Translations under genes and position numbers: made by a program
Assembly (NCBI RefSeq): GCF_005222205.1
Contig: NZ_CP032345.1
Coordinates: forward strand, 1,985,501-2,049,500
DNA length: 64,000 nt
Direction: 5' to 3'
Source: Azospirillum brasilense
Lineage (GTDB): Bacteria > Pseudomonadota > Alphaproteobacteria > Azospirillales > Azospirillaceae
Shown here: piece by piece, positions 1 through 9,815 of the stretch
How positions within the stretch are numbered: position 1 is the stretch's first letter
How the letters are laid out: the number at the start of each line of letters is the position of its first letter
The notes under the pieces: model-generated
Database searches by the model: none
Seen by the model: only the letters and a program-made list of their open reading frames with translations
Told to the model about the DNA's origin: nothing

Positions 1-456
1 CCGGTAGGCCTTGACGATCTCGGTCACGCGGGCGCCGTTGACCATGTCGAGCTGGTCCTCCCACAGCCGCTTGACCATCAGCGGCGCGGAGGGCGCGTGG
101 TAGGTGTCGTCGCCGTCCACCAGCACATAGACGTCCGCCTCGATGTCGGAGAACATCCGGCGCATGACGTTGCCCTTGCCCTGCAGCGGCTCGTGCCGCA
201 CCACGGCGCCGGCGGCCTTCGCCACCTCCACCGTGCGGTCGGACGAGTTGTTGTCGTAGACATAGACCGTCGCGTCGGGCAGCGCCGCCTGGAAGTCGCG
301 CACGACGGCGGCGATGGCCGCCTCCTCGTTGTAGCAGGGGATCAGCACCGCCACCACGGGGGCCATATCCGGGTCCGCTTCCCGGGTCGGGGCTGCGGAC
401 GCCGCGGCCCGGTCGGATTGACGGTCGGCCGGTCGGTCGATGATGGAGACGGTCAT
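1..456 (-). CDS. Family 2 glycosyltransferase, dolichyl/polyprenyl-phosphate sugar synthase type (3' end cut off)
   Basis: Reading leftward from ATG at 456, the first 152 codons are in the window and the frame stays open to the edge. After a disordered N-terminus of about 27 residues comes the GT-A nucleotide-binding start LIPCYNEE, then YDNNSSD and the metal-binding DGDDTYHAPS stretch. These are hallmarks of GT2 enzymes that move a sugar from a nucleotide onto a polyprenyl phosphate, or of related synthases. The gene lies 55 bp downstream of a polytopic membrane protein on the same strand. A GT2 beside a GT-C-like membrane protein is a common pairing for lipid-linked sugar transfer; that pairing is inference. 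Substrate unknown. Confidence 0.85.
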   Translation of the reverse strand, partial: MTVSIIDRPADRQSDRAAASAAPTREADPDMAPVVAVLIPCYNEEAAIAAVVRDFQAALPDATVYVYDNNSSDRTVEVAKAAGAVVRHEPLQGKGNVMRRMFSDIEADVYVLVDGDDTYHAPSAPLMVKRLWEDQLDMVNGARVTEIVKAYR

Positions 457-511
457 GGCGATGCGCTTCGAAACGGTGCCTGTGTAAGGTTAAACAGCAC
501 AATCGCCTGAT

Positions 512-2140
512 TTAATCCACTGACCTTTCAAGGTCCGCCATTCGTTGCACGGCGCAGAGGTTCAGCGGCTCGCCCAGGTTGTTGGGAATGACGCGGCAGT
601 TGTCCTGCGCCACCCGCAGCCCCAGCAGGGCGGCGGCCTTCGCCGCGCCGGGCGTGTCGGGGATGGTGCTGAGCATCAGGAAGCGCCCGCGGTGCGCCCC
701 CACCTTGTCCTGCATCAGGGCGAGGTAGCCGTTGCCGACCGAATCCGGCTGGAGGAAGTTGGACTGGATGCGCACGAAGGGGATGCGCGGCGGGAAGGCC
801 GGGATGACGTGGGAGATCGCCCAGTAGCCGGCCATCAGCACCATCGTGCCGTCCGGGTCCTCGATGGGCGGCACGGCGGCCTCGACCCAGCGTTCGCCCC
901 ACGGCACGCGGCCCCAGTCGGCGGGCCGGGCGGTGGCCTGGACCAGCAGCAGGAGCGCCGCCGCCAGGGCGAGCGCCGCCCGGCGCGGCACCGGCAGCAG
1001 GCCCGCCGCCATGACGATGGCCAGCGGGGCCAGCATCTCCAGCGGCACCAGATAGCGGTAGATGCAGAACATCCCCACCCACAGCGCGTAGGTCACCGCC
1101 ATGGCGGTCAGCAGGTAGCGGCTGGCGGCGGTGTCGGTCAGCCCCGCGGAGGGCCGGCGGAAGACGCGTCCGAGCAGCGCCAGCGCCGCGGCGGCGGGAA
1201 CGAGGAGGAACAGCACCAGGACGCGCAGGTCGAAGAAGGCGACCTCGCCGACCTTCAGCGGCGCGAAGGGGAAGACCAGCGGGAAGAGCAGGCGCTCCAG
1301 CCGCGAGTCCGGGAAGAAGCCGACGTTGACGTAGCCGGACAGCGCGGCGAAGGGCGACTTGAAGATCTGGTTCATGTGCGGGAAGACCGGGTTCCCGTAC
1401 TCCACCCACAGATGGGCCATCCAGAAGCCGCCGCACAGCGCCAGCCCGCCGAGCACCCCGACACCGAAGAGGAAAGCCAGCCACAGCCGCCGCCAGGGCC
1501 GCGCCGGCAGCGCCAGGAAGGCGAGGCAGAGCCCGACCGCGTAGATCACCGTGGGGTTCTTCATCCCCATCGCCGCCCCGGCCAGCAGCCCCGCCGCGGC
1601 CGCCCGCACAAGGGCGCCCGGCACCGGCCCGTCGATCAGCCGCGGCAGCGACCCCGCCACCACGACCAGCGCGCCGAGCACGCCCAGGCTGACCATGTTG
1701 TCGTGGAAGGTGGTGCCGAGCAGCCCCAGCGTGCCGCCCCCGAAGCCGGCCATCACCGCCAGCAGGGCGGCCAGGGCCACCCGGCGTCCCGCACCGCCGA
1801 CGCGCAGCGTGGCGTGGGCCAGCAGGAAGGCCAGCGCCAGGTTCAGCCCGTGCAGCGTCCCCCAGACGAATCCCGCCGCGCGCGCCGGCAGATGGCTGGC
1901 GAGCAGGTAGAAGGGCACATCCAGCAGGGGGTTGTAGAAGCTGGGCATCTGCGCCGGCAGCATGTCCATGCCCAGCCGTCCGGTCAGCAAGGCGTAGGCG
2001 TTGTACCAATGGTAGTTCCGCAGATCCCAGTTGGCGTCCATGCCGAGCGCCAGCCCGAGCAGGCCGTAGAGCGGCGGGGCGAGCAGCAGAAAGGCGAGCG
2101 CCGCGGTGCGCGGGCGGCGGGCGGTGGGGAGCAAGGTCAT
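512..2140 (-). CDS. Polytopic membrane protein, GT-C glycosyltransferase-like
   Basis: A 542-residue protein with about ten or more hydrophobic helices. The start is placed at ATG 2140 (MTLLPTARR), just before the first helix, because upstream codons up to 2347 encode a proline-rich stretch that overlaps the leuD promoter side. The first external loop carries MDANWDLRNYHWYNAYALLTGR and then YNPLLDVPFY, an acidic/aromatic loop after helix 1 as in GT-C enzymes, which use lipid-phosphate sugars. Soluble C-terminus of about 100 residues. It is followed on the same strand by a GT2 gene, so both may form a lipid-linked sugar module. I do not recognise a named gene. Confidence 0.7.
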   Translation of the reverse strand: MTLLPTARRPRTAALAFLLLAPPLYGLLGLALGMDANWDLRNYHWYNAYALLTGRLGMDMLPAQMPSFYNPLLDVPFYLLASHLPARAAGFVWGTLHGLNLALAFLLAHATLRVGGAGRRVALAALLAVMAGFGGGTLGLLGTTFHDNMVSLGVLGALVVVAGSLPRLIDGPVPGALVRAAAAGLLAGAAMGMKNPTVIYAVGLCLAFLALPARPWRRLWLAFLFGVGVLGGLALCGGFWMAHLWVEYGNPVFPHMNQIFKSPFAALSGYVNVGFFPDSRLERLLFPLVFPFAPLKVGEVAFFDLRVLVLFLLVPAAAALALLGRVFRRPSAGLTDTAASRYLLTAMAVTYALWVGMFCIYRYLVPLEMLAPLAIVMAAGLLPVPRRAALALAAALLLLVQATARPADWGRVPWGERWVEAAVPPIEDPDGTMVLMAGYWAISHVIPAFPPRIPFVRIQSNFLQPDSVGNGYLALMQDKVGAHRGRFLMLSTIPDTPGAAKAAALLGLRVAQDNCRVIPNNLGEPLNLCAVQRMADLERSVD

Positions 2141-2437
2141 GGAGGTCGCGGAACCCAGGGAAGCGTCGGCCCCTTGGTAGGCGAGGGGACGCCCCACAGC
2201 AAGGACCGGATGCCGGGCCGGCCCTGGCGGAAGGCACGGCGGCGGACGTGACGGCGGACCTGGTGGAGGGAATTCGGGAGCAATTTCGTTGCGTCCGGCT
2301 GTGTTCCGGGATGCGGAATCGCGCGCCGCGGGCGCCGTTTGCGGCAAGCTTCCTCTGGCAATGGCGGGACGGGTCTGCTATTCACCGAACTCCGCATGCA
2401 CACGCTTGCGCCTCTTTTGCGCGACAGGATTCTGGCG

Positions 2438-3049
2438 ATGGAAAAGTTTACGGTTCTCACCGGTGTTGCGGCGCCGCTGCCGATGATCAACGTCGACACC
2501 GACATGATCATTCCCAAGCAATTCCTGAAGACCATCAAGCGGACCGGGCTGGGCAAGCATCTTTTCGACGAGATGCGCTACACCCCCGACGGCGCCGAGG
2601 TCGCGGAATTCGTCCTCAACAAGCCGGCCTACCGCAGCGCCAAGATCCTCGTGTCGGGCGACAATTTCGGCTGCGGCTCCTCGCGTGAGCATGCGCCGTG
2701 GGCGCTGGCCGATTTCGGCATCCGCTGCATCATCGCGCCGAGCTTCGCGGACATCTTCTTCAACAACTGCTTCAAGAACGGCATCCTGCCGATCAAGCTG
2801 CCGAAGGAACAGGTGGACCTGCTGCTCGACGACGCGTCGCGCGGGTCGAACGCCATCGTCTCGGTGGATCTGGAGAAACAGGAGATCACCGGTCCGGACG
2901 GCGGCAAGATCAGCTTCGAGGTCGATCCCTTCCGCAAGCATTGCCTGCTGAACGGGCTGGACGACATCGGCCTGACCATGCAGCAGGCCGCCTTCATCGA
3001 CCAGTATGAAGGCAAGCAGCGCGGCGGCCAGCCCTGGCTCTGGGGCTGA
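2438..3049 (+). CDS. leuD: 3-isopropylmalate dehydratase small subunit
   Basis: 203 residues, the usual LeuD length. With LeuC it isomerises 2- to 3-isopropylmalate in leucine synthesis. Visible signatures are [13 protein letters not shown] near residue 20, the swivel-domain motif [17 protein letters not shown] (about 75-90) and [18 protein letters not shown]. Start ATG 2438 has AGGA 8 bp upstream; an in-frame ATG at 2339 would add 33 unrelated residues. leuC is not next to it within the window (upstream is a divergent membrane gene). leuB follows 138 bp downstream on the same strand. Confidence 0.96.
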   Translation: MEKFTVLTGVAAPLPMINVDTDMIIPKQFLKTIKRTGLGKHLFDEMRYTPDGAEVAEFVLNKPAYRSAKILVSGDNFGCGSSREHAPWALADFGIRCIIAPSFADIFFNNCFKNGILPIKLPKEQVDLLLDDASRGSNAIVSVDLEKQEITGPDGGKISFEVDPFRKHCLLNGLDDIGLTMQQAAFIDQYEGKQRGGQPWLWG

Positions 3050-3187
3050 ACCAAGCCAACCGATACCGGCCCAATGGCATCAGGCCATGACGGCCTTGCG
3101 GACCGGCGGGGGTGGACCCACCTTCCGGCCTGTCGGTCCGCGGATTAGACAACACTGATAAAGTCTCCAATGGGGAGTGCGTGCGCC

Positions 3188-4303
3188 ATGCCCGCCAACA
3201 AGAAGCTTCTGTTTTTGCCCGGCGACGGGATCGGTCCGGAGGTCATGCGCCAGGTGCGCCGGGTCATCGACTGGCTCGACCGCAAGCGCAACGTCACCTT
3301 CGACGTCACCGAGGGGCTGGTCGGCGGTGCGGCGATCGATGCCTACGGCGTTCCCCTGAAGGACGAGACGCTGGCCGACGCCCTGGCGGCGGACGCGGTG
3401 ATGCTGGGCGCCGTCGGCGGCCCGAAGTGGGACAACCCCACCGACTACACCAAGCGTCCGGAAGCCGGCCTGCTGTCGCTCCGCAAGGAACTGAACCTGT
3501 TCGCCAACCTGCGCCCGGCGGTGGTGTTCGACGCCCTGGTCGACGCTTCGACCCTGAAGGCCGACGTCATCAAGGGCCTGGACATCCTGATCGTCCGCGA
3601 GCTGACCGGCGGCGTCTATTTCGGTGAGCCGCGCGGCATCACCGACATCGGCAACGGCGAGCGCCGCGGCGTCAACACCCAGGTCTACACGACCAGCGAG
3701 ATCCGCCGCGTCGCCCGCGTCGCCTTCGAGCTGGCGCGCAAGCGCGGCAACAAGCTCCACTCGATGGAGAAGGCCAACGTGATGGAATCGGGCCTCCTGT
3801 GGCGCCAGGAAGTCACGAAGCTCCATCAGGAGGAGTTCTCCGACGTCACGCTGGAGCACATGTACGCCGACAACGGCGCCATGCAGCTGCTGAAGAACCC
3901 GAAGCAGTTCGACGTGATCGTCACCGACAACCTGTTCGGCGACATCCTGTCGGACGAGGCGGCGATGATGACCGGCTCGCTCGGCATGCTGCCGTCGGCC
4001 TCGCTCGGCGCCCCGGACGCCAACGGCCAGCGCAAGGCGCTCTACGAGCCGGTGCACGGCTCCGCTCCGGACATCGCCGGCCGCGACCTCGCCAACCCCT
4101 GCGCGACGCTGCTGTCCTTCGCGATGTGCCTGCGCTACTCGTTCAACATGGACGAGGAGGCGAAGATGCTGGAGAAGGCCGTGCAGAACGTGCTGTCGGG
4201 CGGCATGCGCACGGCGGACATCATGGCGCCGGGCATGGCCCGCTGCTCCACGACCGTCATGGGCGACTCGATCCTGCGCGAGCTGGACAAGCTGGCCTCC
4301 TGA
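3188..4303 (+). CDS. leuB: 3-isopropylmalate dehydrogenase
   Basis: 371 residues. NAD-dependent oxidative decarboxylation of 3-isopropylmalate to the keto acid precursor of leucine. Motifs: [11 protein letters not shown] at the N-terminus, the [15 protein letters not shown] substrate loop, K in [13 protein letters not shown], the metal-binding [28 protein letters not shown], and the NAD-binding [15 protein letters not shown] 3188 is preferred because GGGGAG lies 10 bp upstream; an ATG at 3170 is in frame. Ends before a strong hairpin terminator, so leuD-leuB form the end of a transcription unit. Confidence 0.97.
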   Translation: MPANKKLLFLPGDGIGPEVMRQVRRVIDWLDRKRNVTFDVTEGLVGGAAIDAYGVPLKDETLADALAADAVMLGAVGGPKWDNPTDYTKRPEAGLLSLRKELNLFANLRPAVVFDALVDASTLKADVIKGLDILIVRELTGGVYFGEPRGITDIGNGERRGVNTQVYTTSEIRRVARVAFELARKRGNKLHSMEKANVMESGLLWRQEVTKLHQEEFSDVTLEHMYADNGAMQLLKNPKQFDVIVTDNLFGDILSDEAAMMTGSLGMLPSASLGAPDANGQRKALYEPVHGSAPDIAGRDLANPCATLLSFAMCLRYSFNMDEEAKMLEKAVQNVLSGGMRTADIMAPGMARCSTTVMGDSILRELDKLAS

Positions 4304-4360
4304 CCGGTTGCGCCTCCGGCCCGGCAGGCTGGAGGACGCCGACCAGCGGACGATGAAAAG

Positions 4361-4395
4361 AAAGCCCCTCTCCGGTTCCGGAGAGGGGCTTTTCT
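4361..4395. terminator. Intrinsic terminator after leuB
   Basis: Perfect 14-bp stem (AAAGCCCCTCTCCG with its complement), loop GTTC, then TTTT. Symmetric A/T tails mean it can also stop transcription of the minus-strand KGG-repeat gene that ends at 4407. Confidence 0.9.
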
Positions 4396-4406
4396 CGTTG
4401 GTGCCG

Positions 4407-4727
4407 TCAGTCGCCTTCGCCCGGACGCAGGGCGGCCCCGCGTCCGCCATGGCTCGCCTGCCCGCCCTTCCGCCCCGCTTCGGCGGCCAGGGATGGGTTC
4501 TTGGAGAAGCTGCGGGAGGACGCCGGTACGCTCCGGCCCCCCTTCCGCCCCGCCTCCGCGGCGAGTTCCGGGTTCTTGGAGAAGCTGCGCTTGTCGGCTG
4601 GCACGCTTTCCCCGCCCTTGCTGGCGATCTGGCGTTGCCGGTCACGGTCCATCGATGCGAAGCCGCGGTTCGATGTGCGACCGCTCCCGGATTGGACTTC
4701 GTCTTGGCCGTTGTCTTTCGAGGCCAT
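4407..4727 (-). CDS. KGG-repeat stress-induced small protein
   Basis: 106-residue hydrophilic protein with two near-identical copies of the KGG motif: GRKGGRSVPASSRSFSKNP and an earlier ASKGGESVPADKRSFSKNP, then a third GRKGGQASHGG. The N-part has GFASMDRDRQRQIASKGG. These are the short repeats of the 'stress-induced bacterial acidophilic repeat' family (GsiB/YciG-like), general-stress proteins of unknown mechanism. Start ATG 4727 is preceded by GTGGAGG at good spacing. It is divergent from the hypothetical gene at 4941, about 210 bp apart. Confidence 0.85.
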   Translation of the reverse strand: MASKDNGQDEVQSGSGRTSNRGFASMDRDRQRQIASKGGESVPADKRSFSKNPELAAEAGRKGGRSVPASSRSFSKNPSLAAEAGRKGGQASHGGRGAALRPGEGD

Positions 4728-4940
4728 CTTCAACCTCCACCTCTGCCACATGTCGGAAAACCGATGGGGGGCGACTTGGTTCCGGGGAGGTCGTGATTCC
4801 GATTCTTTCGGCACCCGTAAGTGGCAGCGGGATCCATCGGACAGCATCCGGGAACGCATCGCATCCCGAATGGTTGACCGGACGGGGGTAAGCCGAAGCG
4901 GGACCACGAAGCAGAGAGCCATAAACAGAGAGGGTCTACG

Positions 4941-5459
4941 ATGGGAGTCGAACTCACGGCCGAACGACGGCTGTTGTCCGAGAAGGAATTCGAGCAGGTC
5001 CGCCGCAGCCATTACCCGGAGCTGGAGGGCCTGCCGCCCGATGAGACCCTGACGCTCGCCCGCTGGCTGCGCGGGGAGCGCGACCGGGCGCGCGACATCA
5101 TCGCGGCGCGCCGCCGCGGACGGCGGGGCAAGGCCAGCGGCACCGGCCAGCAATCGGCCGACGCCAGCGAGCGCGGTCTGTCCGCCAAGAAGCAGGTCTA
5201 CGCGCGGGCGCTGAAGCGGGTAAACGGGCGGCTGGAGCGGTTCCGCGCCGAGCGGCGGCGGGAGATCATCCAGGCCAACCTTCAGGACGCCCTGAAGCGC
5301 AGGAAGGAGGCGGAGCCCCAGCACCCGACCCCCGGGCGCACCCCCCGCAAGGGCATGCGCCCGATCCCCAGCGGGCGCCGGACTGTCGAAACCGATCCGC
5401 GCGAGATCGGGCGGGTGTCGCAGTTCGTGAAGGACGCCCAGGCGCGCCGGGATTCCTGA
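4941..5459 (+). CDS. Conserved-looking basic hypothetical protein
   Basis: 172 residues, very rich in Arg and Lys, predicted mostly helical. A globular N-terminus (EKEFEQVRRSHYPELEGLPPDETLTLARWLRGERDRARDII) is followed by a basic linker, a long amphipathic helix, and a basic C-terminal tail. No catalytic motif or membrane segment seen. The start has GAGAGGG upstream. It faces the KGG stress gene, so a stress or DNA-binding role is possible but unsupported. Confidence 0.7.
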   Translation: MGVELTAERRLLSEKEFEQVRRSHYPELEGLPPDETLTLARWLRGERDRARDIIAARRRGRRGKASGTGQQSADASERGLSAKKQVYARALKRVNGRLERFRAERRREIIQANLQDALKRRKEAEPQHPTPGRTPRKGMRPIPSGRRTVETDPREIGRVSQFVKDAQARRDS

Positions 5460-5489
5460 GCGCCCTGTCCATGAGAGGGGCGGTGGGCG

Positions 5490-6371
5490 TCAGCCCGCCG
5501 CCTCCAGCGCCCGGATCGCCTCGGCCATGGCGACGAGGCGCCGGGCGTTCTCGACGTGCAGGTTCTCCACCAGCCGCCCTTCCACCAGCACCACCCCCTT
5601 GCCCTGGGCGACCGCCTCGGCGTGGGCCTGGATGATGCGGTGGGCGTGAGCGACCTCGTCCTCGCTCGGCGCGAAGGCGGCGTTGCAGGCGGCGATGGTC
5701 TTGGGGTGGATCAGCGTCTTGCCGTCGAAGCCAAGCTCCCGCCCCTGGACGCAGGAGTCGGCGAAGCCCGCCTCGTCGTTCAGGTCGAGATGCACCCCGT
5801 CGAGGATGGCGAGGCCGTAGGCCCGCGCCGCCAGCAGGCAGAGGCCCAGGCTGGTCAGCATCGGCAGACGGTCGCGCGTGTGCGCCGCGTGCAGGTCCTT
5901 GGCGAGGTCGGAGGTGCCCATCACCAGCCCGCCCAGCTTCGGGCTGGCCCCGGCGATCTCCTTGGCGTTGAGCATGCCGAGCGGCGTCTCCATCATGCAC
6001 CAGATGGTTTGCCCCTCCGGCGAGCCGTTGGCGCGCAGCACCGCCTCGGCCTGGCGGACCATGTCGGGGCTCTCCACCTTCGGCAGCAGCACCGCGTCGG
6101 CGCCGCTGGAGGCCGCCATCACGAGGTCGTCGTAGCCCCAGGGGGTGTTCAGCCCGTTGGTGCGGACCACCAGCTCCCGCCCGCCATAGCCGCTCGCGGC
6201 GATGGACGCCTTGATGGTGGCGCGGGCCTCCGCCTTGGCGTCGGGGGCGACGGCGTCCTCCAGGTCGAGGATCAGCCCGTCGGCGGGCAGGCTGCGGCCC
6301 TTCTCCAGGGCGCGGGCGTTGGAGCCGGGCATGTAGAGCACGCTGCGGCGCGGGCGGGCGGTGGCGGCCAT
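5490..6371 (-). CDS. HpcH/HpaI aldolase family CoA-ester lyase (CitE-like)
   Basis: 293 residues. RRSVLYMPGSNARALEKG at the N-terminus, the LILDLEDAVAPDAK motif (metal and CoA site), VRTNGLNTPWGYDD, LLPKVES, WCMMETPLGMLNA (catalytic-site Glu) and LIHPKTI near residue 225 identify the citrate lyase beta / malyl-CoA lyase superfamily. Members cleave or hydrolyse malyl-, methylmalyl- or citramalyl-CoA. The short form with YMPGSNARALEKG resembles the Mcl2/citramalyl-CoA branch more than citrate lyase. No citD or citF is next to it, so it is not part of a citrate lyase complex. Exact substrate open. Confidence 0.88.
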   Translation of the reverse strand: MAATARPRRSVLYMPGSNARALEKGRSLPADGLILDLEDAVAPDAKAEARATIKASIAASGYGGRELVVRTNGLNTPWGYDDLVMAASSGADAVLLPKVESPDMVRQAEAVLRANGSPEGQTIWCMMETPLGMLNAKEIAGASPKLGGLVMGTSDLAKDLHAAHTRDRLPMLTSLGLCLLAARAYGLAILDGVHLDLNDEAGFADSCVQGRELGFDGKTLIHPKTIAACNAAFAPSEDEVAHAHRIIQAHAEAVAQGKGVVLVEGRLVENLHVENARRLVAMAEAIRALEAAG

Positions 6372-6527
6372 GGCATTCCCTCAAGCGGTCTTGTGTCGTT
6401 GCCGCAGGATTAGCCGCCGGAGCGCGGGCTGTCCATGCGGTGCGTAGGGCTGGTCTGCATGGAAACATCCCCAGCGTGTGGCGCGGACGGTTTAGGATGC
6501 GCCCCCAACCTTTCGGATCGTCCGCCC

Positions 6528-7388
6528 ATGAAGACCGTCATTTCGATCCAGTCCCACGTCGCGTACGGCTATGTCGGCAACCGGGCCGCGGTGTTCCCGC
6601 TGCAACGGCTGGGCTGCGACGCCATCGCGGTGAACACGGTGCAGTTCTCCAACCACACCGGCTACGGCGAATGGACCGGCCAGGTCTTCACGGCGGAGCA
6701 TGTGGCCGACCTGATGGACGGAATCGCCGCGCGCGGCGTCCTGCCCACCTGCGACGCTCTGCTCTCCGGCTACATGGGCGACGTCGGGCTGGGACAGGTG
6801 ATCGTCGAGACGGCGGCCCGGCTGAAGGCCGCCAACCCGCGCGCCGTCTACGCCTGCGACCCGGTGATGGGCGACGTCGGGCGCGGCTTCTTCGTGCGCC
6901 CCGGCCTGCCGGAGTTCATCCGCGACCATGCCGTCCCCGCCGCCGACCTGATGACCCCCAACCAGTTCGAGCTGGAGTATCTGACCGGCCGGACGGTGGA
7001 AACGCTGGACGACGCGCTGGCCGCCACCGCCGCCCTGCGGGAGCGCGGCCCGCGGCTGGTCCTGGTGACCAGCCTGACCCGCAAGGACGCCGACCCCGGC
7101 CACATCGAGATGCTGGCCGACGACCGCGACGGCGCGTGGCTGGTCTCGACCCCGCGACTGCCGCTGGACCCGCCGCCCAACGGGTCGGGCGATGCGGTGG
7201 CCGCGCTGTTCCTGGCCCATTACCTGAAGGCCTTCGACCCGGCCGAAGCGCTGGAGCAGGCGGCGGCGGCCATCTACGCCATCTTCCAGACCACCCGCCG
7301 GATGGGCACGCGGGAGCTGCAACTGATCGCGGCGCAGGACGAGTTCGTGAACCCCAGCCAGCGCTTCACGGTCACCCGCGTCCGGTAA
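6528..7388 (+). CDS. pdxY: Pyridoxal kinase
   Basis: 286 residues, the typical PdxY length. Phosphorylates pyridoxal with ATP in B6 salvage; ribokinase-like fold. [22 protein letters not shown] at the N-terminus, [12 protein letters not shown] (pyridoxal pocket), [25 protein letters not shown] and the anion-hole [14 protein letters not shown] near residue 220 are all present. Start chosen at the conserved [10 protein letters not shown]. Followed 48 bp later by a LOG-family gene on the same strand. Confidence 0.95.
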   Translation: MKTVISIQSHVAYGYVGNRAAVFPLQRLGCDAIAVNTVQFSNHTGYGEWTGQVFTAEHVADLMDGIAARGVLPTCDALLSGYMGDVGLGQVIVETAARLKAANPRAVYACDPVMGDVGRGFFVRPGLPEFIRDHAVPAADLMTPNQFELEYLTGRTVETLDDALAATAALRERGPRLVLVTSLTRKDADPGHIEMLADDRDGAWLVSTPRLPLDPPPNGSGDAVAALFLAHYLKAFDPAEALEQAAAAIYAIFQTTRRMGTRELQLIAAQDEFVNPSQRFTVTRVR

Positions 7389-7436
7389 GCCCCTTACGAC
7401 CACGCGCCCAAGAGACGGCGCGCACAGAGGAACGAC

Positions 7437-8015
7437 ATGCGGATTTGCGTCTATGCCGGGTCCAACCCCGGCACCAACCCGGCCTATGGCGAGGCCGCGG
7501 AGCAGCTTGGCCGCCACATGGCGGAACGTGGCATCGGCCTCGTCTACGGCGGCGGGCGGACCGGCCTGATGGGTCGGATCGCCGACTCGGTCCTGGCGGC
7601 GGGCGGCACGGTCACCGGCATCATCCCGCAATTCCTGATGGACAAGGAGGTCGGCCACCAGGGCCTGCAGGAGCTGCGGGTCGTCTCCACCATGCATGAG
7701 CGCAAGGCCCTGATGGCCGAGCTGTCGGACGGCTTCATCGCGCTGCCCGGCGGCATCGGCACGCTGGAGGAGCTGTTCGAGGTGTGGACCTGGGCGCAGC
7801 TCGGCCGCCACGACAAGCCCTGCGGCCTGCTCAACGCTTCCGGCTTCTACGATGGCTTGGCCGGTTTCCTCGACCATGTGGCGGGGGAACGCTTCATGCA
7901 GCCCAAGCACCGCGACATGCTGATCGTCCGCGACACCGCGCCGGGCATCCTGGACGCCTTCGCCGCCTACGAGCCGCCGGCGGTGCGGAAGTGGCTGGAC
8001 GAGGCCCGCACCTGA
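7437..8015 (+). CDS. LOG-family (TIGR00730) nucleotide phosphoribohydrolase
   Basis: 192 residues. Rossmann-like lysine-decarboxylase-like fold with GGGRTGLMG (38-46), MHERK (86-90) and PGGIGTLEE (104-112), the signature of cytokinin riboside-5'-monophosphate phosphoribohydrolases and of related bacterial nucleotide 5'-monophosphate nucleosidases. The reaction splits N6-modified AMP to free base and ribose phosphate. AGAGGA precedes the ATG. In a plant-associated bacterium a cytokinin-releasing role is possible; housekeeping nucleotide turnover is equally possible. Confidence 0.9.
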   Translation: MRICVYAGSNPGTNPAYGEAAEQLGRHMAERGIGLVYGGGRTGLMGRIADSVLAAGGTVTGIIPQFLMDKEVGHQGLQELRVVSTMHERKALMAELSDGFIALPGGIGTLEELFEVWTWAQLGRHDKPCGLLNASGFYDGLAGFLDHVAGERFMQPKHRDMLIVRDTAPGILDAFAAYEPPAVRKWLDEART

Positions 8016-8027
8016 CCCGGCAGGTCT

Positions 8028-8441
8028 TCAGGGCTCGAAGAGCTTCTTCATCAGGGCGTTCCAGTCGCGCTTGAACTGGGTGCCGAAGTCCACCTCGGCG
8101 ACCGCGTTGCCGCGGCCGGCGGGGCGGACGATCGCCGCGGCCTGGGAATCGGGTTGCGCTTTCGCCTTGCGCTGGACGGTGACGACCCGCTTCTTCGGGG
8201 GCGGGTCGGGCTTGCGGGCGGGCAGGGGTGCCGCGGTGACCGTGACGGCGGGCGCCGCCCCGGTCTGCGAATTCCGGGAAAAGGCGTCCTTGCACCAGCC
8301 GCTGTCGCGCGCCTGGGTCAGCGCGTCCCCGTCGAGCAGCCAGCAGTCGACGCTGCCCGCCCCGGCGGCGGGAGCGGGCTGGATCGGTGCCGTCAGAAAA
8401 AGCGCCAGCGTCAGTGCACCGCACTGGGACCGCCAAGGCAT
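8028..8441 (-). CDS. Small secreted protein of unknown function
   Basis: 137 residues. The N-terminus has a clear Sec signal peptide (MPWRSQCGALTLALFLTAPIQPAPA, cleavage near AAG). The mature part has two cysteines (DCWLLDG and SGWCKDAF) spaced for a possible disulfide, then a proline/lysine-rich linker and a C-terminal FGTQFKRDWNALMKKLFEP amphipathic helix. Family not recognised. It converges tail to tail with the LOG gene (12 bp gap) and lies downstream of zapE on the same strand. Confidence 0.65.
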   Translation of the reverse strand: MPWRSQCGALTLALFLTAPIQPAPAAGAGSVDCWLLDGDALTQARDSGWCKDAFSRNSQTGAAPAVTVTAAPLPARKPDPPPKKRVVTVQRKAKAQPDSQAAAIVRPAGRGNAVAEVDFGTQFKRDWNALMKKLFEP

Positions 8442-8574
8442 GCTTCGCCCTCTCCCTCACCGTTGGACCGACGTTCAGCAATACAACGTCGGGCGCCCCT
8501 TTATCTGCGGCGCGAAACGGGAGTAGGACGGCATCGCCGTGGTAACACGGGCGGGGGCGCGGCGATCCGGCCCC

Positions 8575-9729
8575 TCAGGTCAGGTGCTGCTGGCGCAGGT
8601 AGTCCTCGGACTGCATCTCCATCAGGCGGCTGACCGTGCGTTCGAATTCGAAGGCGTGGGTGCCCTCGGGGTACAGCCGTTCCGGCGGGCCTTCGGCGGC
8701 GACCACGAGGTTGACCTTGTGCTCGTAGAGCGCGTCGATCAGCGTCATGAAGCGCTTGGCCTCGTTGCGCAGCTCGTCCTTCATCGTCGGCACGCCGTGG
8801 ATCAGCACGGTGTGGAAGTGCGTCGCGATGGCGATGTAGTCGGCCGCACCCAGCGGCTTGCCGCACAGGCTCCAGAAATCCACCAGCGCGACGCATTTGG
8901 CGGCGCAGGCGATGTCCACCTTCCGGCCCTGGACCGACAGATGGGTCGGTTCGCCCCGGGCGCCGTCGGTCAGCGTCTCGAAGGTCTGGCGGATCCTGGC
9001 GTCGCTTTCCGGGCCGAGCGGCCAGAAATAGACGGGCTTGCCCTGGAGCCGGTCCAGCCGGTAGTCGGTCGGCCCTTCCAGCGCCAGAACGTCGAGCTTT
9101 TCCTTGAGCAGGGCGATGAAGGGCAGGAACAGCTCGCGCTGCAGCCCGTCCTTGTAGAGCATGTCCGGCGGCCAGTTGGAGGTCGCGACCACCACCACGC
9201 CCAGGTCGAACAGGCTGGTGAACAGCCGGCCCAGGATCATCGCGTCCACGACGTTGGTGACGTGGAACTCGTCGAAGCAGAGCAGCCACGCCTCGTCGGC
9301 CAGCGCGCGGGCCAGCTCGGGCAGAGCGTCGTCGGCGTCCTTGCCCTTGCTCTTGCCCGACTGGCGGTGCTGGTGGATGCGCTCGTGCACCTCCAGCATG
9401 AATTCGTGGAAATGGACGCGGCGCTTCTTCTCCACCGGGGCGGTGTCGAAGAACAGGTCCATCAGCATCGACTTGCCGCGCCCGACGCCGCCGTACATGT
9501 AGAGGCCCTGCGGCGCCTCCGCCGGTTCGGAGCGCGGACGGCCCAGCCCGAACCGCTCCAGCCAGCCGGCCTTCGCCCCGCCGGCCTTCCCGGCCGGCTG
9601 CGGGCTGTAGCCCTTCAACGCCTTGTAGAGGCTCTGGAGCTTCTCGGCGGCCAGCTCCTGGTCGGGGTCGGGGCGCAGCGTCCCGGTGCCGCGGCGGGCC
9701 CGGTAGAGCGAAAGCGGTCCGTCAGACAT
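8575..9729 (-). CDS. zapE: Cell division ATPase ZapE (AFG1-like)
   Basis: 384 residues. AAA-type ATPase with Walker A GGVGRGKS at 80-87 in LYMYGGVGRGKSMLMDLFF, the family-typical KKRRVHFHEFMLEVH, Walker B LLCFDEFHVTNVVDAMILGRLF, and sensor ATSNWPPDMLYKDGLQRELFLPFI. ZapE acts on the Z-ring during constriction or stress in proteobacteria, and AFG1 homologues handle membrane proteins. zapE often sits next to mdh-sucCD-odhAB in alphaproteobacteria; here it is separated from that cluster by two sensor genes. Confidence 0.94.
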   Translation of the reverse strand: MSDGPLSLYRARRGTGTLRPDPDQELAAEKLQSLYKALKGYSPQPAGKAGGAKAGWLERFGLGRPRSEPAEAPQGLYMYGGVGRGKSMLMDLFFDTAPVEKKRRVHFHEFMLEVHERIHQHRQSGKSKGKDADDALPELARALADEAWLLCFDEFHVTNVVDAMILGRLFTSLFDLGVVVVATSNWPPDMLYKDGLQRELFLPFIALLKEKLDVLALEGPTDYRLDRLQGKPVYFWPLGPESDARIRQTFETLTDGARGEPTHLSVQGRKVDIACAAKCVALVDFWSLCGKPLGAADYIAIATHFHTVLIHGVPTMKDELRNEAKRFMTLIDALYEHKVNLVVAAEGPPERLYPEGTHAFEFERTVSRLMEMQSEDYLRQQHLT

Positions 9730-9815
9730 GGAATTCGCGGGTCTCGGCAGGGAAAGGTCTTACGTAGCCGATGCGTCCCCGCGGGGCAACGCCCGATGCC
9801 GGGATGCAGATGCGC

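Noticed and set aside
3080-4645. 521-codon frame antisense to leuB
   Set aside because: leuB motifs are complete on the plus strand; this frame is a compositional artefact.
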